Below, piece by piece: positions 43,658 through 53,371 of a DNA stretch of 64,000 nucleotides. Every line of letters starts with the position of its first letter. The first letter of the stretch is position 1. A program made the position numbers and the translations under genes. The stretch is from JACMLD01 sp039919885. GTDB lineage: Bacteria > Bacteroidota > Bacteroidia > Chitinophagales > Chitinophagaceae. The notes beneath the pieces are model-generated. The model searched no databases, was not told the DNA's origin, and saw only the letters and a list, made by a program, of their open reading frames with translations. The stretch is from contig JBDSEV010000068.1 in NCBI GenBank assembly GCA_039919885.1, positions 37,344 through 101,343 of the forward strand, written 5' to 3'.

Positions 43658-45163
43658 TTATAAGGCCAGAATGAGGTTTTGGTCTTTACTTTCCAGGATT
43701 GATACGCCGTCATTCAAAAACTCATCTATTTTCCTGGCACACTCCCGTCCTTCACTGATGGCCCAAACCACCAGGCTCTGCCCCCGCCGCATATCTCCGG
43801 CGGTGAATACTTTAGCAATATTGGTTTGATACGCTTTTTCGGTGGCTTTTACATTGCCCCGGTCATCCAGGTCAACGCCCAGTTCTGCCAGTAACCCCTG
43901 TTGCAGCGGATGCACGAAACCCATGGCCAGCAAAGTAAGTTCGCAGGGAATCTCCCGCTCACTACCCGGCACTTCCGTAAACTGTGCCGCCCGCCCATCG
44001 GGCCCGGTTTTCCACTCCAGGTCCACAATTTTTAATCCCGTCAGGTTGCCCTTTTCATCTCCCACAAAGGCTTTCGTAGCCACCGCCCATCTTCTTTCTG
44101 CACCTTCTTCATGCGAACTGGATATTTTCAGGGTCATGGGGTAAGAAGGCCAGGGCATATAGGCTGTCCGGCCGTCCGGCGGTTTTGGAAGCAGTTCAAA
44201 CTGGGTAACAGAAATTGCCCCGTGCCGGTTAGACGTACCCACACAATCACTGCCGGTATCGCCGCCCCCAATCACCACCACATTTTTGCTGGTGGCCAAT
44301 AAATCTTCCGGGTAAATATTGCTTTCTATTTCCGGATTGGCAAATGGGTCACGCCCCGCATTTCTTTTATTCTGCTGTTTTAAAAACTGCATCGCATAAT
44401 ATACTCCTTTCAGTTCCCTGCCCGGAATGTTGAGATCGCGTGGCACCGTAGATCCTCCCGACAACACAATGGCGTGGTTTTCCCGCAGCAGGTCATTAAT
44501 GCTAATATTCACTCCCACGTTTGCATTGCAAACAAAGACAACACCTTCTTCTTCCATCAGTTGTATCCTGCGGTCTACCACCCACTTTTCCAACTTAAAA
44601 TCGGGTATGCCGTACCGTAATAAACCTCCCGGGGCATCATCCCTTTCATATACCGTTACCGAATGACCCGCATAGTTCAACTGCGCTGCAGCAGCCATTC
44701 CTGCGGGTCCGGAACCAATCACCGCTATTTTCTTACCAGTACGGATGTTTGGTTTTTTTGCTTTTACAAAACCCTTGTCAAATGCAATTTCAATAATATG
44801 TTTCTCAATTTCTTCAATCGTAATGGCTGGCTGGTTGATGCCAAGTACACAGGCACTCTCGCACGGGGCCGGACAAATACGACCAGTAAACTCCGGGAAG
44901 TTATTGGTAGAAGTTAAAATGCCATATGCTTCCTGCCAGTTCTTTTGGTAGACCGCATCGTTGAATTCCGGAATAACATTTCCCAGCGGGCAACCACTGT
45001 GACAAAAAGGTATTCCACAATCCATGCAGCGCGCCGCCTGTTGGTTCAGTTTTTCATCTGAATACCGTTCAATAAACTCATTGTAATGCTGCAAGCGCTC
45101 CTGCACAGGTTTTTTGCCCGGCAGTTCCCGCGTAAATTCCATAAAGCCCGTTGGTTTACCCAT
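43658..45163 (-). CDS. gltD: Glutamate synthase small subunit (NADPH)
   Basis: This 501-residue protein has two N-terminal Fe-S Cys groups, CMDCGIPFCHSGC (46-58) and CPAPCESACVLG (near 96-107), an FAD motif VIGSGPAGMAAAAQLNYAGH, and an NAD(P)H-binding motif VVVIGGGDTGSDCVGTSNRH. It ends with the FAD-sealing segment VFTAGDMRRGQSLVVWAISE. It passes electrons from NADPH through FAD and Fe-S centres to the GltB subunit, which makes two glutamates from glutamine and 2-oxoglutarate. It follows gltB on the same strand after a 133-base spacer that holds heptamer-type inverted repeats. The call is secure. Confidence 0.97.
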   Translation of the reverse strand: MGKPTGFMEFTRELPGKKPVQERLQHYNEFIERYSDEKLNQQAARCMDCGIPFCHSGCPLGNVIPEFNDAVYQKNWQEAYGILTSTNNFPEFTGRICPAPCESACVLGINQPAITIEEIEKHIIEIAFDKGFVKAKKPNIRTGKKIAVIGSGPAGMAAAAQLNYAGHSVTVYERDDAPGGLLRYGIPDFKLEKWVVDRRIQLMEEEGVVFVCNANVGVNISINDLLRENHAIVLSGGSTVPRDLNIPGRELKGVYYAMQFLKQQNKRNAGRDPFANPEIESNIYPEDLLATSKNVVVIGGGDTGSDCVGTSNRHGAISVTQFELLPKPPDGRTAYMPWPSYPMTLKISSSHEEGAERRWAVATKAFVGDEKGNLTGLKIVDLEWKTGPDGRAAQFTEVPGSEREIPCELTLLAMGFVHPLQQGLLAELGVDLDDRGNVKATEKAYQTNIAKVFTAGDMRRGQSLVVWAISEGRECARKIDEFLNDGVSILESKDQNLILAL

Positions 45164-45185
45164 TTCTATACCTTATTAAATATGT

Positions 45186-45316
45186 TCAAAAACGTAAAAA
45201 GTAAAAATAACCCGTGGCCGCAAGGATGGCCAGCGTATCAGCCTTTTCTAATTTTCTCCTGGATAACGCATTAAAAAGCTGTTGGCTTTTAACTTCTTAC
45301 TTTTGAATTTTAATCG
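45186..45316. repeat. Heptamer-type inverted repeat between gltB and gltD
   Basis: The A-rich arm (TCAAAAA, CGTAAAA, AGTAAAA at 45186-45206) faces a T-rich arm (GGCTTTT, AACTTCT, TACTTTT, GAATTTT at 45284-45311). The right arm includes the gltB stop codon (45297-45299) and encodes the last residues of GltB (KIQK). It could fold into an intercistronic hairpin. Confidence 0.5.
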
Positions 45317-48300
45317 CTGCATTTTGTTTTTTCTTTTCGCTGAGTACTTTCTTATAATCTTTCGGAAATACTTTTACAAAATTCTTTAACTGGTTGTCAA
45401 AATCATCCAGTACAAATTTTGCCACCGTGCTGTCGGTATATGCGTAGTGTTTCGTAATCATGTCGTTCAGCAAAGCCGCATCTTCTTCGTCCAGCGGGTC
45501 AAGATCCACCATTTCCCGGTTGCAGTTCTCCGCAAATTTTCCTTTCACATCATAGACGAACGCGATACCACCGCTCATACCCGCTGCAAAGTTTCTTCCC
45601 GTATCGCCCAGTATGATTACCTGTCCGCCGGTCATGTACTCACAGCCATGGTCGCCTACACCCTCCACCACTACATTGGCGCCCGAGTTACGCACACCAA
45701 ATCTTTCCCCTGCCTTACCGCGTATAAAAGACTCACCCGAAGTAGCGCCATAAAAAGCTACATTACCGATAATGCTATTGTTTTCAGCAATGAATGTTGC
45801 TTCCCTCGAAGGATACGTTATCAGCCGGGCGCCGCTTAACCCTTTACCGAAATAATCGTTTGCGTCTCCCTCCAGTTCCAGCGTAACCCCTTTGGTATTA
45901 AATGCACCAAAACTTTGCCCGGCAGTACCTGTAAAATTGAAATGAATGGTATCATCCGGCAGGCCCGCTGCCTTGTATTTTTTTGTAATCTCGTTAGATA
46001 AAATGGTACCCGCAGTGCGGTCTATATTGCGGATGGGGAAAGAGGCCACTACACGCTGCTGCTGCTCAATAGCGGGTTTTGCCGCTTCCAGTAGTTTCCA
46101 GTCCAGTACGCCATCCAGTCCGTGGTCCTGGGCTTCCTGGTTGTAGATACCCGTATAGGCCGAAGCTGGCTCTTTGTATAAGATAGGCGACAGGTCCAGC
46201 TTGCTGTATTTCCAGTGGGTAATACCAGGCCTTACTTCCAGGTCTTCTGCTTGTCCCACCATCTCATTCACCGTTTTGTAACCCAGGTCGGCCATAATTT
46301 CCCGGAATTCCTGCACCATAAATTTGAAGAAATTTACTACGTGGTCCGGGTCGCCGGTAAATCTTTTTCTTAATTCCGGATCCTGCGTGGCAACGCCAAC
46401 AGGACAGGTGTTCATGTGGCATTTCCGCATCATGATGCATCCTTCTACGATCAATGCAGCCGTGGCAACGCCCCATTCCTCCGCACCCAGCAACGTGGCA
46501 ATGGCAATATCGCGGCCTGTCTTCATCTGCCCGTCTGCCTGTACAATTACCCTGCTGCGCAATTTGTTTTTTACCAGTGTCTGGTGGGTTTCTGCCAATC
46601 CGAGCTCCCACGGAAGGCCCGCATGCTTCACCGAACTGATGGGTGAAGCGCCTGTGCCGCCATCGAAACCGGCTATCAGGATTACATCTGCTTTTGCCTT
46701 TGCTACGCCGGTGGCAATGGTACCCACCCCGGCTTTGGAAACTAATTTTACATTGATCCGTGCAGCACGATTGGCATTTTTAAGATCGAAAATCAACTGT
46801 GCGAGGTCTTCGATTGAATAAATATCGTGGTGCGGGGGCGGCGATATCAGGCCAACACCCGGGGTAGAATGCCTCGTTTTCCCTATCCATTCATCTACCT
46901 TATAACCCGGCAGCTGACCGCCTTCACCCGGCTTGGCGCCCTGTGCCATTATTATCTGCAGTTCATCGGCTTCCGTAAGGTATAAACTGGTAACGCCAAA
47001 CCTGGCGCTGGCCACTTGTTTGATGGAACTGCGCATGGAATCTCCGTTGGGCAGTTTTTCATACCGTCTCTCGTCTTCCCCGCCTTCGCCCGTGTTGCTT
47101 TTGCCGCCCAGCCGGTTCATGGCAATGGCCAGCGTAGTATGCGCTTCCCATGAAATGGAACCAAAGCTCATTGCGCCGGTAGCAAAACGTTTGAAAATAT
47201 TTTCTGCAGGTTCTACCTCATTGATTGAGATAGCAGGACGGTTGCGCTTAAACCGGAACATGCTGCGCAGTGTAACCGCTTTCTCACTCTGATCGTTAAC
47301 CGCTTTTGTATATTTTTTAAAAGTATTGTAATCATTCATCCGCGTGGAATACTGCAACAGGTGAATGGTTTGCGGATTAAACAAATGAAATTCTCCTTTG
47401 CGTTTCCATTGGTAGATACCGCCCGCAGGCAACCTGTCTACCGGTACATTTTTTTTGCTGAAAGCGAAGTAATGTTTGGCCAGGGCTTCTTTGGCAAGTT
47501 CGTCCAGCCCTACCCCGGCGATACGCGAAGTTGCACCCGTAAAGTACATGTTCACCACTTCTTTATTGAGACCGAGTATTTCGAAAATTTGGGCGCCCTG
47601 GTACGACTGCAAAGTAGATATTCCCATTTTGGAAAACACCTTTAGCAGCCCGTCGTTGATTGCTTTAATATAATTTTTGCGCAGCTCTTCCCATGAAAGC
47701 TTTGTATCAATTTCATTGTTCACTTTCATGTTGCGGATAGAGGCCAAAGACAGGTATGGATTGATGGCCGTAACACCGAATGCCAGCAAACAGGCGAAAT
47801 GATGCACTTCCCAAACGTCCCCGGCTTCCACCACTATACCTACCTGCCCGCGCAGGCCTTTACGTATAAGATAATGATGCACCGCGGAAGTGGCCAGCAG
47901 GCTCGGTATGGCCACGTGGTCGGAGTCTACCGCACGATCGCATAAAATCAAAACCTCAAAACCATCGTGTACCGCATCTTCTGCATAGCGACAAAGTCTG
48001 TCGAGCCCGGCTTTGAGCGAACCGGGTTTGCCGTCTGCCCGGAAATAAGTCTGCAATGTTTTAGCCTGGAAAATACCGGTATCGATGCTTCTCAATTTTT
48101 CAAGTTCGGTACTGGTGAGTATCGGGTGTTTTAGTGCTACCGTATGACAATGCTTTGGATCTTCATCCAGCAGGTTACCATTGTTGCCCACAAATGCCGC
48201 AAGGCTCATTACCATGCGTTCGCGTATCGGATCAATTGGCGGATTGGTTACCTGCGCAAACAACTGTTTGAAATAACTGCTGAGGTGTTGCGGCTGATCG

Positions 48301-49823
48301 CTCAGTACGGCGAGCGGTATGTCCGTGCCCATAGAGCCAATGGGCTCTTTGCCATCCAGCGCCATTGGCTTGATGATGGTTTCGATGTCTTCTGCGCTGT
48401 AACCAAATGCTTTCTGGTAACGGGAAATGGAACTGTCCGACAAATGCGTAAACGCAACCCTGGGCTCTTCCAGTTCTTCCAGGCGAATCTTATACTGATT
48501 CAGCCAGTCGCCGTATGGCTTCTGTGAACATATTGTTGATTTTAATTCGTCATCACTGATAATACGCCCCTGCTCCATATCCACCACAAACATTTTACCC
48601 GGCTGCAAACGGCCTTTTTCTATAACGGTTTTTTGATCTACCGTTAAAACACCGGCTTCGGAAGCCAAGATCACGCGGTCGTCGTTGGTAACACAATAAC
48701 GGGAGGGCCGTAAACCATTTCTGTCCAGGGTAGCGCCAATCATTTTACCATCTGTAAACGAGATGGAAGCGGGCCCGTCCCACGGCTCCATAATGGAGGC
48801 ATGGTATTCATAAAAAGCTTTCTTAACAGGATCCATTTGTTCATTGGCATCCCAGGCTTCAGGTATCAGCATCATCATCACATGCGGCAACGAACGACCC
48901 GTGAAAGTGAGCAGCTCAATCATGTTATCGAGGCACGCCGAATCTGACTGGTCAGCAGTGATGATCGGTAACAACATTTCCATCTCTTCCTTGGTAAAAA
49001 ACGGCGATGAAAATGCATGTTCGCTGCTTTTAAGCCAATTCAGGTTGCCCTGGAGCGTATTGATTTCACCGTTGTGCGCAATGTACCGGAATGGCTGTGC
49101 CAATTTCCATGAGGGGAACGTGTTGGTGGCAAACCGCGAATGTACCAGCCCAAATGCAGATACCACCCGCTTGTTGTTTAGATCGGGGAAATAGTGGCGA
49201 ACCTGCATGCTCGTTAGCTGCCCTTTATAAACGACTGTTTTATAGGAGAGGGAGGCCACATAAAAACCAATGCTGTCTTTTCTTACGCAGTTGGTGATGG
49301 TATGACTGGCATAGTTACGCAGCACGAATAATTTACGTTCAAAATCATCTGAATTGCTGATGTGATCGGGGCAGGCGATGAAGACCTGTTCCATTTCCGG
49401 CTCTACGCTAAGGGCAGTTGGCCCAATGTCTTCACGATTTACCGGCACTTTTCGGTAACCGATGATTTCGAGGCCAAGCTTCTCTGCAGAACGGTTAAAG
49501 ATATCGCGGCATTCTTCGCGCAAGCGTATCTCCTGCGGGAAAAAAATAACGCCTACGCCATACCTGCCAAATGCAGGCAGGTGCACGCCTAGTTTTATGC
49601 ATTCATCAAAGAAAAATTCATGGGGTGTCTGGATCATCAAACCTGCACCGTCGCCGGTATTACTTTCGCAGCCACAGGCGCCGCGGTGTTCCATGTTTTC
49701 CAGTACGGTCAGTGCATCAGAAACTATTTGGTGGCTCTTGTTTCCTTTGATATTGGCCACGAAGCCAATACCACACGCATCACGCTCAAATTCAGGGGAG
49801 TACAAACCGGTATTGCTTGCCAT
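45297..49823 (-). CDS. gltB: Glutamate synthase large subunit
   Basis: The 1508-residue protein starts with a 16-residue propeptide before Cys 17 (DACGIGF), the N-terminal nucleophile of the glutaminase domain. A central domain follows (about 470-760), then the FMN-binding synthase domain with EGGEDERRYEKLPNGDSMRS and PPPHHDIYSIEDLAQLI. CIMMRKCHMNTCPVGVATQ near 1128-1146 carries the Cys ligands of the [3Fe-4S] cluster. The C-terminal beta-helix (GANVVVEGVGDHGCEYMTGG) completes the ordinary layout. It transfers glutamine amide nitrogen to 2-oxoglutarate. GltD is encoded just downstream, and amt lies beyond it. The length is normal for the bacterial enzyme. Confidence 0.98.
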   Translation of the reverse strand: MASNTGLYSPEFERDACGIGFVANIKGNKSHQIVSDALTVLENMEHRGACGCESNTGDGAGLMIQTPHEFFFDECIKLGVHLPAFGRYGVGVIFFPQEIRLREECRDIFNRSAEKLGLEIIGYRKVPVNREDIGPTALSVEPEMEQVFIACPDHISNSDDFERKLFVLRNYASHTITNCVRKDSIGFYVASLSYKTVVYKGQLTSMQVRHYFPDLNNKRVVSAFGLVHSRFATNTFPSWKLAQPFRYIAHNGEINTLQGNLNWLKSSEHAFSSPFFTKEEMEMLLPIITADQSDSACLDNMIELLTFTGRSLPHVMMMLIPEAWDANEQMDPVKKAFYEYHASIMEPWDGPASISFTDGKMIGATLDRNGLRPSRYCVTNDDRVILASEAGVLTVDQKTVIEKGRLQPGKMFVVDMEQGRIISDDELKSTICSQKPYGDWLNQYKIRLEELEEPRVAFTHLSDSSISRYQKAFGYSAEDIETIIKPMALDGKEPIGSMGTDIPLAVLSDQPQHLSSYFKQLFAQVTNPPIDPIRERMVMSLAAFVGNNGNLLDEDPKHCHTVALKHPILTSTELEKLRSIDTGIFQAKTLQTYFRADGKPGSLKAGLDRLCRYAEDAVHDGFEVLILCDRAVDSDHVAIPSLLATSAVHHYLIRKGLRGQVGIVVEAGDVWEVHHFACLLAFGVTAINPYLSLASIRNMKVNNEIDTKLSWEELRKNYIKAINDGLLKVFSKMGISTLQSYQGAQIFEILGLNKEVVNMYFTGATSRIAGVGLDELAKEALAKHYFAFSKKNVPVDRLPAGGIYQWKRKGEFHLFNPQTIHLLQYSTRMNDYNTFKKYTKAVNDQSEKAVTLRSMFRFKRNRPAISINEVEPAENIFKRFATGAMSFGSISWEAHTTLAIAMNRLGGKSNTGEGGEDERRYEKLPNGDSMRSSIKQVASARFGVTSLYLTEADELQIIMAQGAKPGEGGQLPGYKVDEWIGKTRHSTPGVGLISPPPHHDIYSIEDLAQLIFDLKNANRAARINVKLVSKAGVGTIATGVAKAKADVILIAGFDGGTGASPISSVKHAGLPWELGLAETHQTLVKNKLRSRVIVQADGQMKTGRDIAIATLLGAEEWGVATAALIVEGCIMMRKCHMNTCPVGVATQDPELRKRFTGDPDHVVNFFKFMVQEFREIMADLGYKTVNEMVGQAEDLEVRPGITHWKYSKLDLSPILYKEPASAYTGIYNQEAQDHGLDGVLDWKLLEAAKPAIEQQQRVVASFPIRNIDRTAGTILSNEITKKYKAAGLPDDTIHFNFTGTAGQSFGAFNTKGVTLELEGDANDYFGKGLSGARLITYPSREATFIAENNSIIGNVAFYGATSGESFIRGKAGERFGVRNSGANVVVEGVGDHGCEYMTGGQVIILGDTGRNFAAGMSGGIAFVYDVKGKFAENCNREMVDLDPLDEEDAALLNDMITKHYAYTDSTVAKFVLDDFDNQLKNFVKVFPKDYKKVLSEKKKQNAAIKIQK

Positions 49824-50196
49824 GTAAAGACAGTTTTGTTAGATAAAATTCAATCAGAAGGTGGTTTTTCTACATGGATATTAAGAAGCAAGCAAGCAAT
49901 CGATTAAAAATACAAAAAAATAGACAAAATATACCCAATTACCGCAACAATTTTCCCACGGATTATTAGCAACGCGGGGCTTATATAACAACCGCAAACC
50001 ACGATAGTTGTAAGTGATATTTCACCGGCATTGTTGCAACTATTGGTCGCAACTTTAAATTGGGAAAATGCGCAGTTGTGCGGGTTGCAAAACCTGCTTT
50101 GCTGCGCCGGGTAAATTTGACTTTGGTACTTTGCATCAGCAAATAACCGCTGTGTAAACCTGAATTATTTCAGCATGATAACAGCTGGAGGCCAAC
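49824..50196. other. Intergenic region between ilvA and gltB, 373 bases
   Basis: It holds the ilvA 3' end structure (50061-50107) and the upstream region of gltB. A palindrome GTTGCAAC lies near 50033. No exact TTTG-N19-TAnnTTTG promoter for gltB was found, and no gene is seen. Confidence 0.5.
50061..50107 (-). terminator. Possible two-part hairpin terminator of ilvA
   Basis: Outer arms GCGCAG (50069-50074) and CTGCGC (50101-50106) enclose an inner stem GCAGGTT/AACCCGC with one mismatch, joined by a symmetric four-base internal loop. On the minus strand ATTTTCCC follows, a weak T-run. It may act as a terminator or as mRNA end protection. Confidence 0.4.
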
Positions 50197-51453
50197 TCAG
50201 ACCAGGTAACCGAACAGGTTGTCGTTTTTGTTGAGCTCTGTATAATTTATCTGGTAGTGTTGCATGTTCTTAACGAGTATATCGTAGTCCTGCCGTGCTT
50301 TTAATTCGATGCCCACCAGCGCCGGCCCCGTCTCCTTGTTGTGCTTTTGCATGTATTCAAAACGTGTAATATCATCATTCGGTCCCAATACATGATTTAC
50401 AAATTCCTTCAGTGCGCCGGGGCGTTGCGCAAACCGCACCAGGAAATAATGCTTCAAGCCTTCAAACTGCAGGCTGCGTTCTTTTATCTCCTGCATCCGG
50501 TCAATATCGTTGTTGCTACCACTTACAATGCAGACAACATTTTTGCCCCTTATTTCTTCGGCATAATCATCCAGCACGGCAATGGATAAAGCCCCTGCTG
50601 GTTCCACCACAATGGCTTCTTCATTGTACAACCTTAAAATGGTAGTACATACTTTTCCTTCGGCCACCAGGTGCACATCGTGCAGTACGTCCTTGCAAAT
50701 AGAAAAAGTGATATCCCCAACTCTTTTCACGGCGGCGCCGTCTACAAAACGATCAATGGTTTCAAGTGTTACCGGTCTGCCTGCCAGTTTGGATTCATAC
50801 ATAGCCGGTGCGCCCGCAGGTTCTACCCCTATTACCCTGGTATTGGGAGAAAAAGTTTTAAAGTAAGACCCTACACCTGCACTCAAGCCACCACCGCCAA
50901 CAGGTATAAACAAATAATCAATATGGGGCTGGTCTTCCAGTATCTCCACCCCTACCGTTGCCTGGCCTTCAATTATTTTATAATCATCAAATGGCGGAAT
51001 GAACACCATGCCATGTTCAACGGTGTATTTTTTTGCGGCTACCGCGCAATCGTCGAACGTATCGCCGGTTAATTTTACTTCTACAAAATCTTCTCCAAAC
51101 ATTTTTGTCTGGTGTACTTTCTGGTTGGGGGTAATGATGGGCATAAACACCACACCTTTTACATTCAGTTTTTTACAGCTATACGCAAATCCCTGCGCGT
51201 GGTTACCGGCACTGGCGCAAACCACGCCTTTCTGCAACTGATCGGTGGGCAGGCTGCTCATCATATTATAAGCCCCCCGCAATTTATAGGATCTTACAAT
51301 CTGCAGATCCTCTCTTTTGAGGTAGACGTTGCACCGAAACTGCCGTGAAAGGTTTTGGTTCAGGGTTAAAGGTGTCCGGTTGACTATTTTCTTCAGCCGT
51401 TCAGCAGCCTGGGCATAATCTAACTGTACAGGTGCGGGCGTTATCGTGTTCAT
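50197..51453 (-). CDS. ilvA: Threonine ammonia-lyase (biosynthetic threonine dehydratase, short form)
   Basis: The 418-residue enzyme has the PLP lysine in RSYKLRGAYN (Lys 57), the glycine loop IPVGGGGLSAGVG near 180-192, and a single C-terminal ACT-like regulatory region (LKHYFLVRFAQRPGALKEFV onward, about 335-418). It deaminates threonine to 2-oxobutanoate, the first step to isoleucine. One regulatory domain rather than the two of the long E. coli enzyme (514 residues) suggests feedback control of the Bacillus type, as in other short forms. It is the last gene of the leu-ilv run, separated from ilvC by a terminator-like hairpin, so it may be transcribed partly on its own. Confidence 0.94.
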   Translation of the reverse strand: MNTITPAPVQLDYAQAAERLKKIVNRTPLTLNQNLSRQFRCNVYLKREDLQIVRSYKLRGAYNMMSSLPTDQLQKGVVCASAGNHAQGFAYSCKKLNVKGVVFMPIITPNQKVHQTKMFGEDFVEVKLTGDTFDDCAVAAKKYTVEHGMVFIPPFDDYKIIEGQATVGVEILEDQPHIDYLFIPVGGGGLSAGVGSYFKTFSPNTRVIGVEPAGAPAMYESKLAGRPVTLETIDRFVDGAAVKRVGDITFSICKDVLHDVHLVAEGKVCTTILRLYNEEAIVVEPAGALSIAVLDDYAEEIRGKNVVCIVSGSNNDIDRMQEIKERSLQFEGLKHYFLVRFAQRPGALKEFVNHVLGPNDDITRFEYMQKHNKETGPALVGIELKARQDYDILVKNMQHYQINYTELNKNDNLFGYLV

Positions 51454-51500
51454 GTATTATACGGTATTGAAAAATTCAGGGTGCTTCGTCTATTAACAAT

Positions 51501-51556
51501 AAAAAACGCAGGAGACAAGACAAGTAATGGTACTGTTATGCGCCTGCGTTTTTTTT
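51501..51556 (-). terminator. Terminator between ilvC and ilvA
   Basis: AAAAAACGCAGG (51501-51512) pairs with CCTGCGTTTTTT (51543-51554) around a 30-base loop, and runs of A or T flank both sides. It would end or reduce transcription after ilvC before ilvA starts at 51453, and it can work in both directions. Confidence 0.75.
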
Positions 51557-51569
51557 ATGTCATGTATGG

Positions 51570-52661
51570 TTAGTTCACTGCCTGTGCCAGCTTCTTATCT
51601 TTGGCTTCAGCAGGTTGCTGATTTTCTGGGCGTAGGCTTCTTACTGTTTTGCCTGCCTGCCACATTTCGCTTTCACGTAATTCTTTCAATTCTGCATCCA
51701 GCTTTTCGCGGTAATCGGCCTGGCTGTTGCTGTCTATGCTGCGTTGGCTTTCTTTTCCGGCAGCAACGCTTTCGTACAGCTCTTTGAAAACCGGTGCTGT
51801 TGCATCACGGAATTTTTTCCACCAGTCGAGCGCACCGCGCTGTGCAGTAGTAGAACAATTGGCATACATCCAGTCCATGCCGTTCTCTGCTACCAGCGGC
51901 ATCAGGGACTGCGTCAGTTCTTCTACGGTTTCATTGAATGCTTCTGAAGGAGAATGGCCTTTATCGCGCAGTACCTGGTACTGGGCTGCAAAAATACCCT
52001 GGATAGCGCCCATCAGTGTACCGCGTTCGCCGGTAAGGTCACTGTATACCTCTTTGCGGAAGTCGGTTTCAAACAGGTAACCGCTACCAACGGCAATGCC
52101 TAAGGCAATTACCCTATCTTTTGCTTTTCCGGTAGCATCCTGGAAAATGGCATAGCTGCTGTTTAAGCCACGGCCCTGTAAAAACATGCGGCGCAATGAG
52201 GTACCCGAACCTTTTGGCGCTACTAAAAATACATCTACATCCGGCGGCGGAACGATGCCGGTCTGCTCTTTAAACGTAATACCGAAGCCGTGCGAAAAAT
52301 ACAAGGCTTTTCCGGGGGTGAGGTTTTTCTTTACAGTTGGCCACATGGCTATCTGGGCGGCATCGCTCAGCAAATAACAAATGATAGTGCCTTTCTGCAG
52401 CGCTTCCTCAATTTCAAATAAAGTTTCGCCCGGTACAAAACCATCGCGTACGGCTTTATCCCAACTTTTAGAATTCTTACGCTGACCAACAATTACATTA
52501 ATGCCGTTATCTTTCTGGTTAAGCGCCTGGCCCGGTCCCTGTACGCCATAACCAATCACTGCTACCACTTCATTTTTCAGTACCTGTTGTGCTTTTGCCA
52601 GCGGAAACTCATCACGAGTTACTACGTTTTCTTCCGTGCCGCCGAAATTTAGTTTTGCCAT
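51570..52661 (-). CDS. ilvC: Ketol-acid reductoisomerase, class I-length
   Basis: The 363-residue protein has an N-terminal NAD(P)H domain with VVAVIGYGVQGPGQALNQKD (32-51) and the cofactor loop GQRKNSKSWDKAVRDGF, and a single knotted C-terminal domain with SDLTGERGTLMGAIQG holding the Mg2+-binding Asp and Glu. It converts acetolactate or acetohydroxybutanoate to the dihydroxy acids of Val/Leu and Ile synthesis. The length places it with class I-sized enzymes, not the 490-residue E. coli type. The Lys, Ser and Arg in the cofactor loop suggest NADPH use. It follows ilvN after 117 bases. Confidence 0.95.
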   Translation of the reverse strand: MAKLNFGGTEENVVTRDEFPLAKAQQVLKNEVVAVIGYGVQGPGQALNQKDNGINVIVGQRKNSKSWDKAVRDGFVPGETLFEIEEALQKGTIICYLLSDAAQIAMWPTVKKNLTPGKALYFSHGFGITFKEQTGIVPPPDVDVFLVAPKGSGTSLRRMFLQGRGLNSSYAIFQDATGKAKDRVIALGIAVGSGYLFETDFRKEVYSDLTGERGTLMGAIQGIFAAQYQVLRDKGHSPSEAFNETVEELTQSLMPLVAENGMDWMYANCSTTAQRGALDWWKKFRDATAPVFKELYESVAAGKESQRSIDSNSQADYREKLDAELKELRESEMWQAGKTVRSLRPENQQPAEAKDKKLAQAVN

Positions 52662-52778
52662 CTTGTGTTTTTTGGGCTAAGAGTTTGAAAGAGAAAAAGC
52701 GTTTAACGAGTTTGTGCTGTTCTCAGTTCTCAGCATTGTTTAATAAAAGCGTTTCAGTTATATTTTTTAATATGAAAT

Positions 52779-53369
52779 TTACATGGAGAACACTTCTTCC
52801 TGCTGGTTAAGGAATTCATTTTTCACGATTTCAGCACCTGGTTTCAATGCTTCAAATTCCTTTAGTTTTTCATGGAAACCATTGGATGCTTTTATAATAG
52901 CCACCCGTGCGCTGCGAACAAATTCTATCAGTCCGTAAGGTTCTAACACTTTGATGAGGTTGTTGGTCTCTTCCCGCTGACCGGCCACTTCAAATACCGT
53001 ATAGTCTTTGCGTATCACCACTGCTTTGGCACCATGCTGGCGGAGCAGGCGTTCCACTTTTACTTCCTCGGCAATTACCTCGGTAGGAACTTTATACAAA
53101 GCAAGTTCCTGCCAGATGATCTCTTCATTTGTATTGTAGTAAGCTTTCAATACCTCTACTTGTTTTTCCACCTGGCGCACCAGCTTCTTTACCACTTCTT
53201 CGGTTTCATTAATAACGATGGTGAAGCGGTGAATGCCCGGCACTTCAGAAGGCGACGTGTTGAGGCTTTCAATATTAATTTTCCTGCGCGAAAAAATAAT
53301 CGCAATACGGTTCAGTAACCCAATGTGGTTTTCTGTATAAACTGATATGGTATACTCTTCCTTGTGCAT
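52779..53369 (-). CDS. ilvN: Acetolactate synthase small (regulatory) subunit
   Basis: The 196-residue protein starts with an ACT domain (YTISVYTENHIGLLNRIAII, then NIESLNTSPSEVPGIHRFTI) that binds valine or another end product, and has the C-terminal ALS_ss_C region (VIRKDYTVFEVAGQREETNN). It activates IlvB and makes it sensitive to feedback. It lies downstream of ilvB after a 252-base spacer filled with A/T-rich heptamers, and its start codon abuts those repeats. The gene name ilvH is used for the same family in some genomes. Confidence 0.94.
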   Translation of the reverse strand: MHKEEYTISVYTENHIGLLNRIAIIFSRRKINIESLNTSPSEVPGIHRFTIVINETEEVVKKLVRQVEKQVEVLKAYYNTNEEIIWQELALYKVPTEVIAEEVKVERLLRQHGAKAVVIRKDYTVFEVAGQREETNNLIKVLEPYGLIEFVRSARVAIIKASNGFHEKLKEFEALKPGAEIVKNEFLNQQEEVFSM

Positions 53370-53371
53370 TG

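Noticed and set aside
45297..49823. Several frames above 100 codons on the plus strand inside gltB
   Set aside because: They are antisense shadows of a long, fully recognisable gene and have no features of their own.
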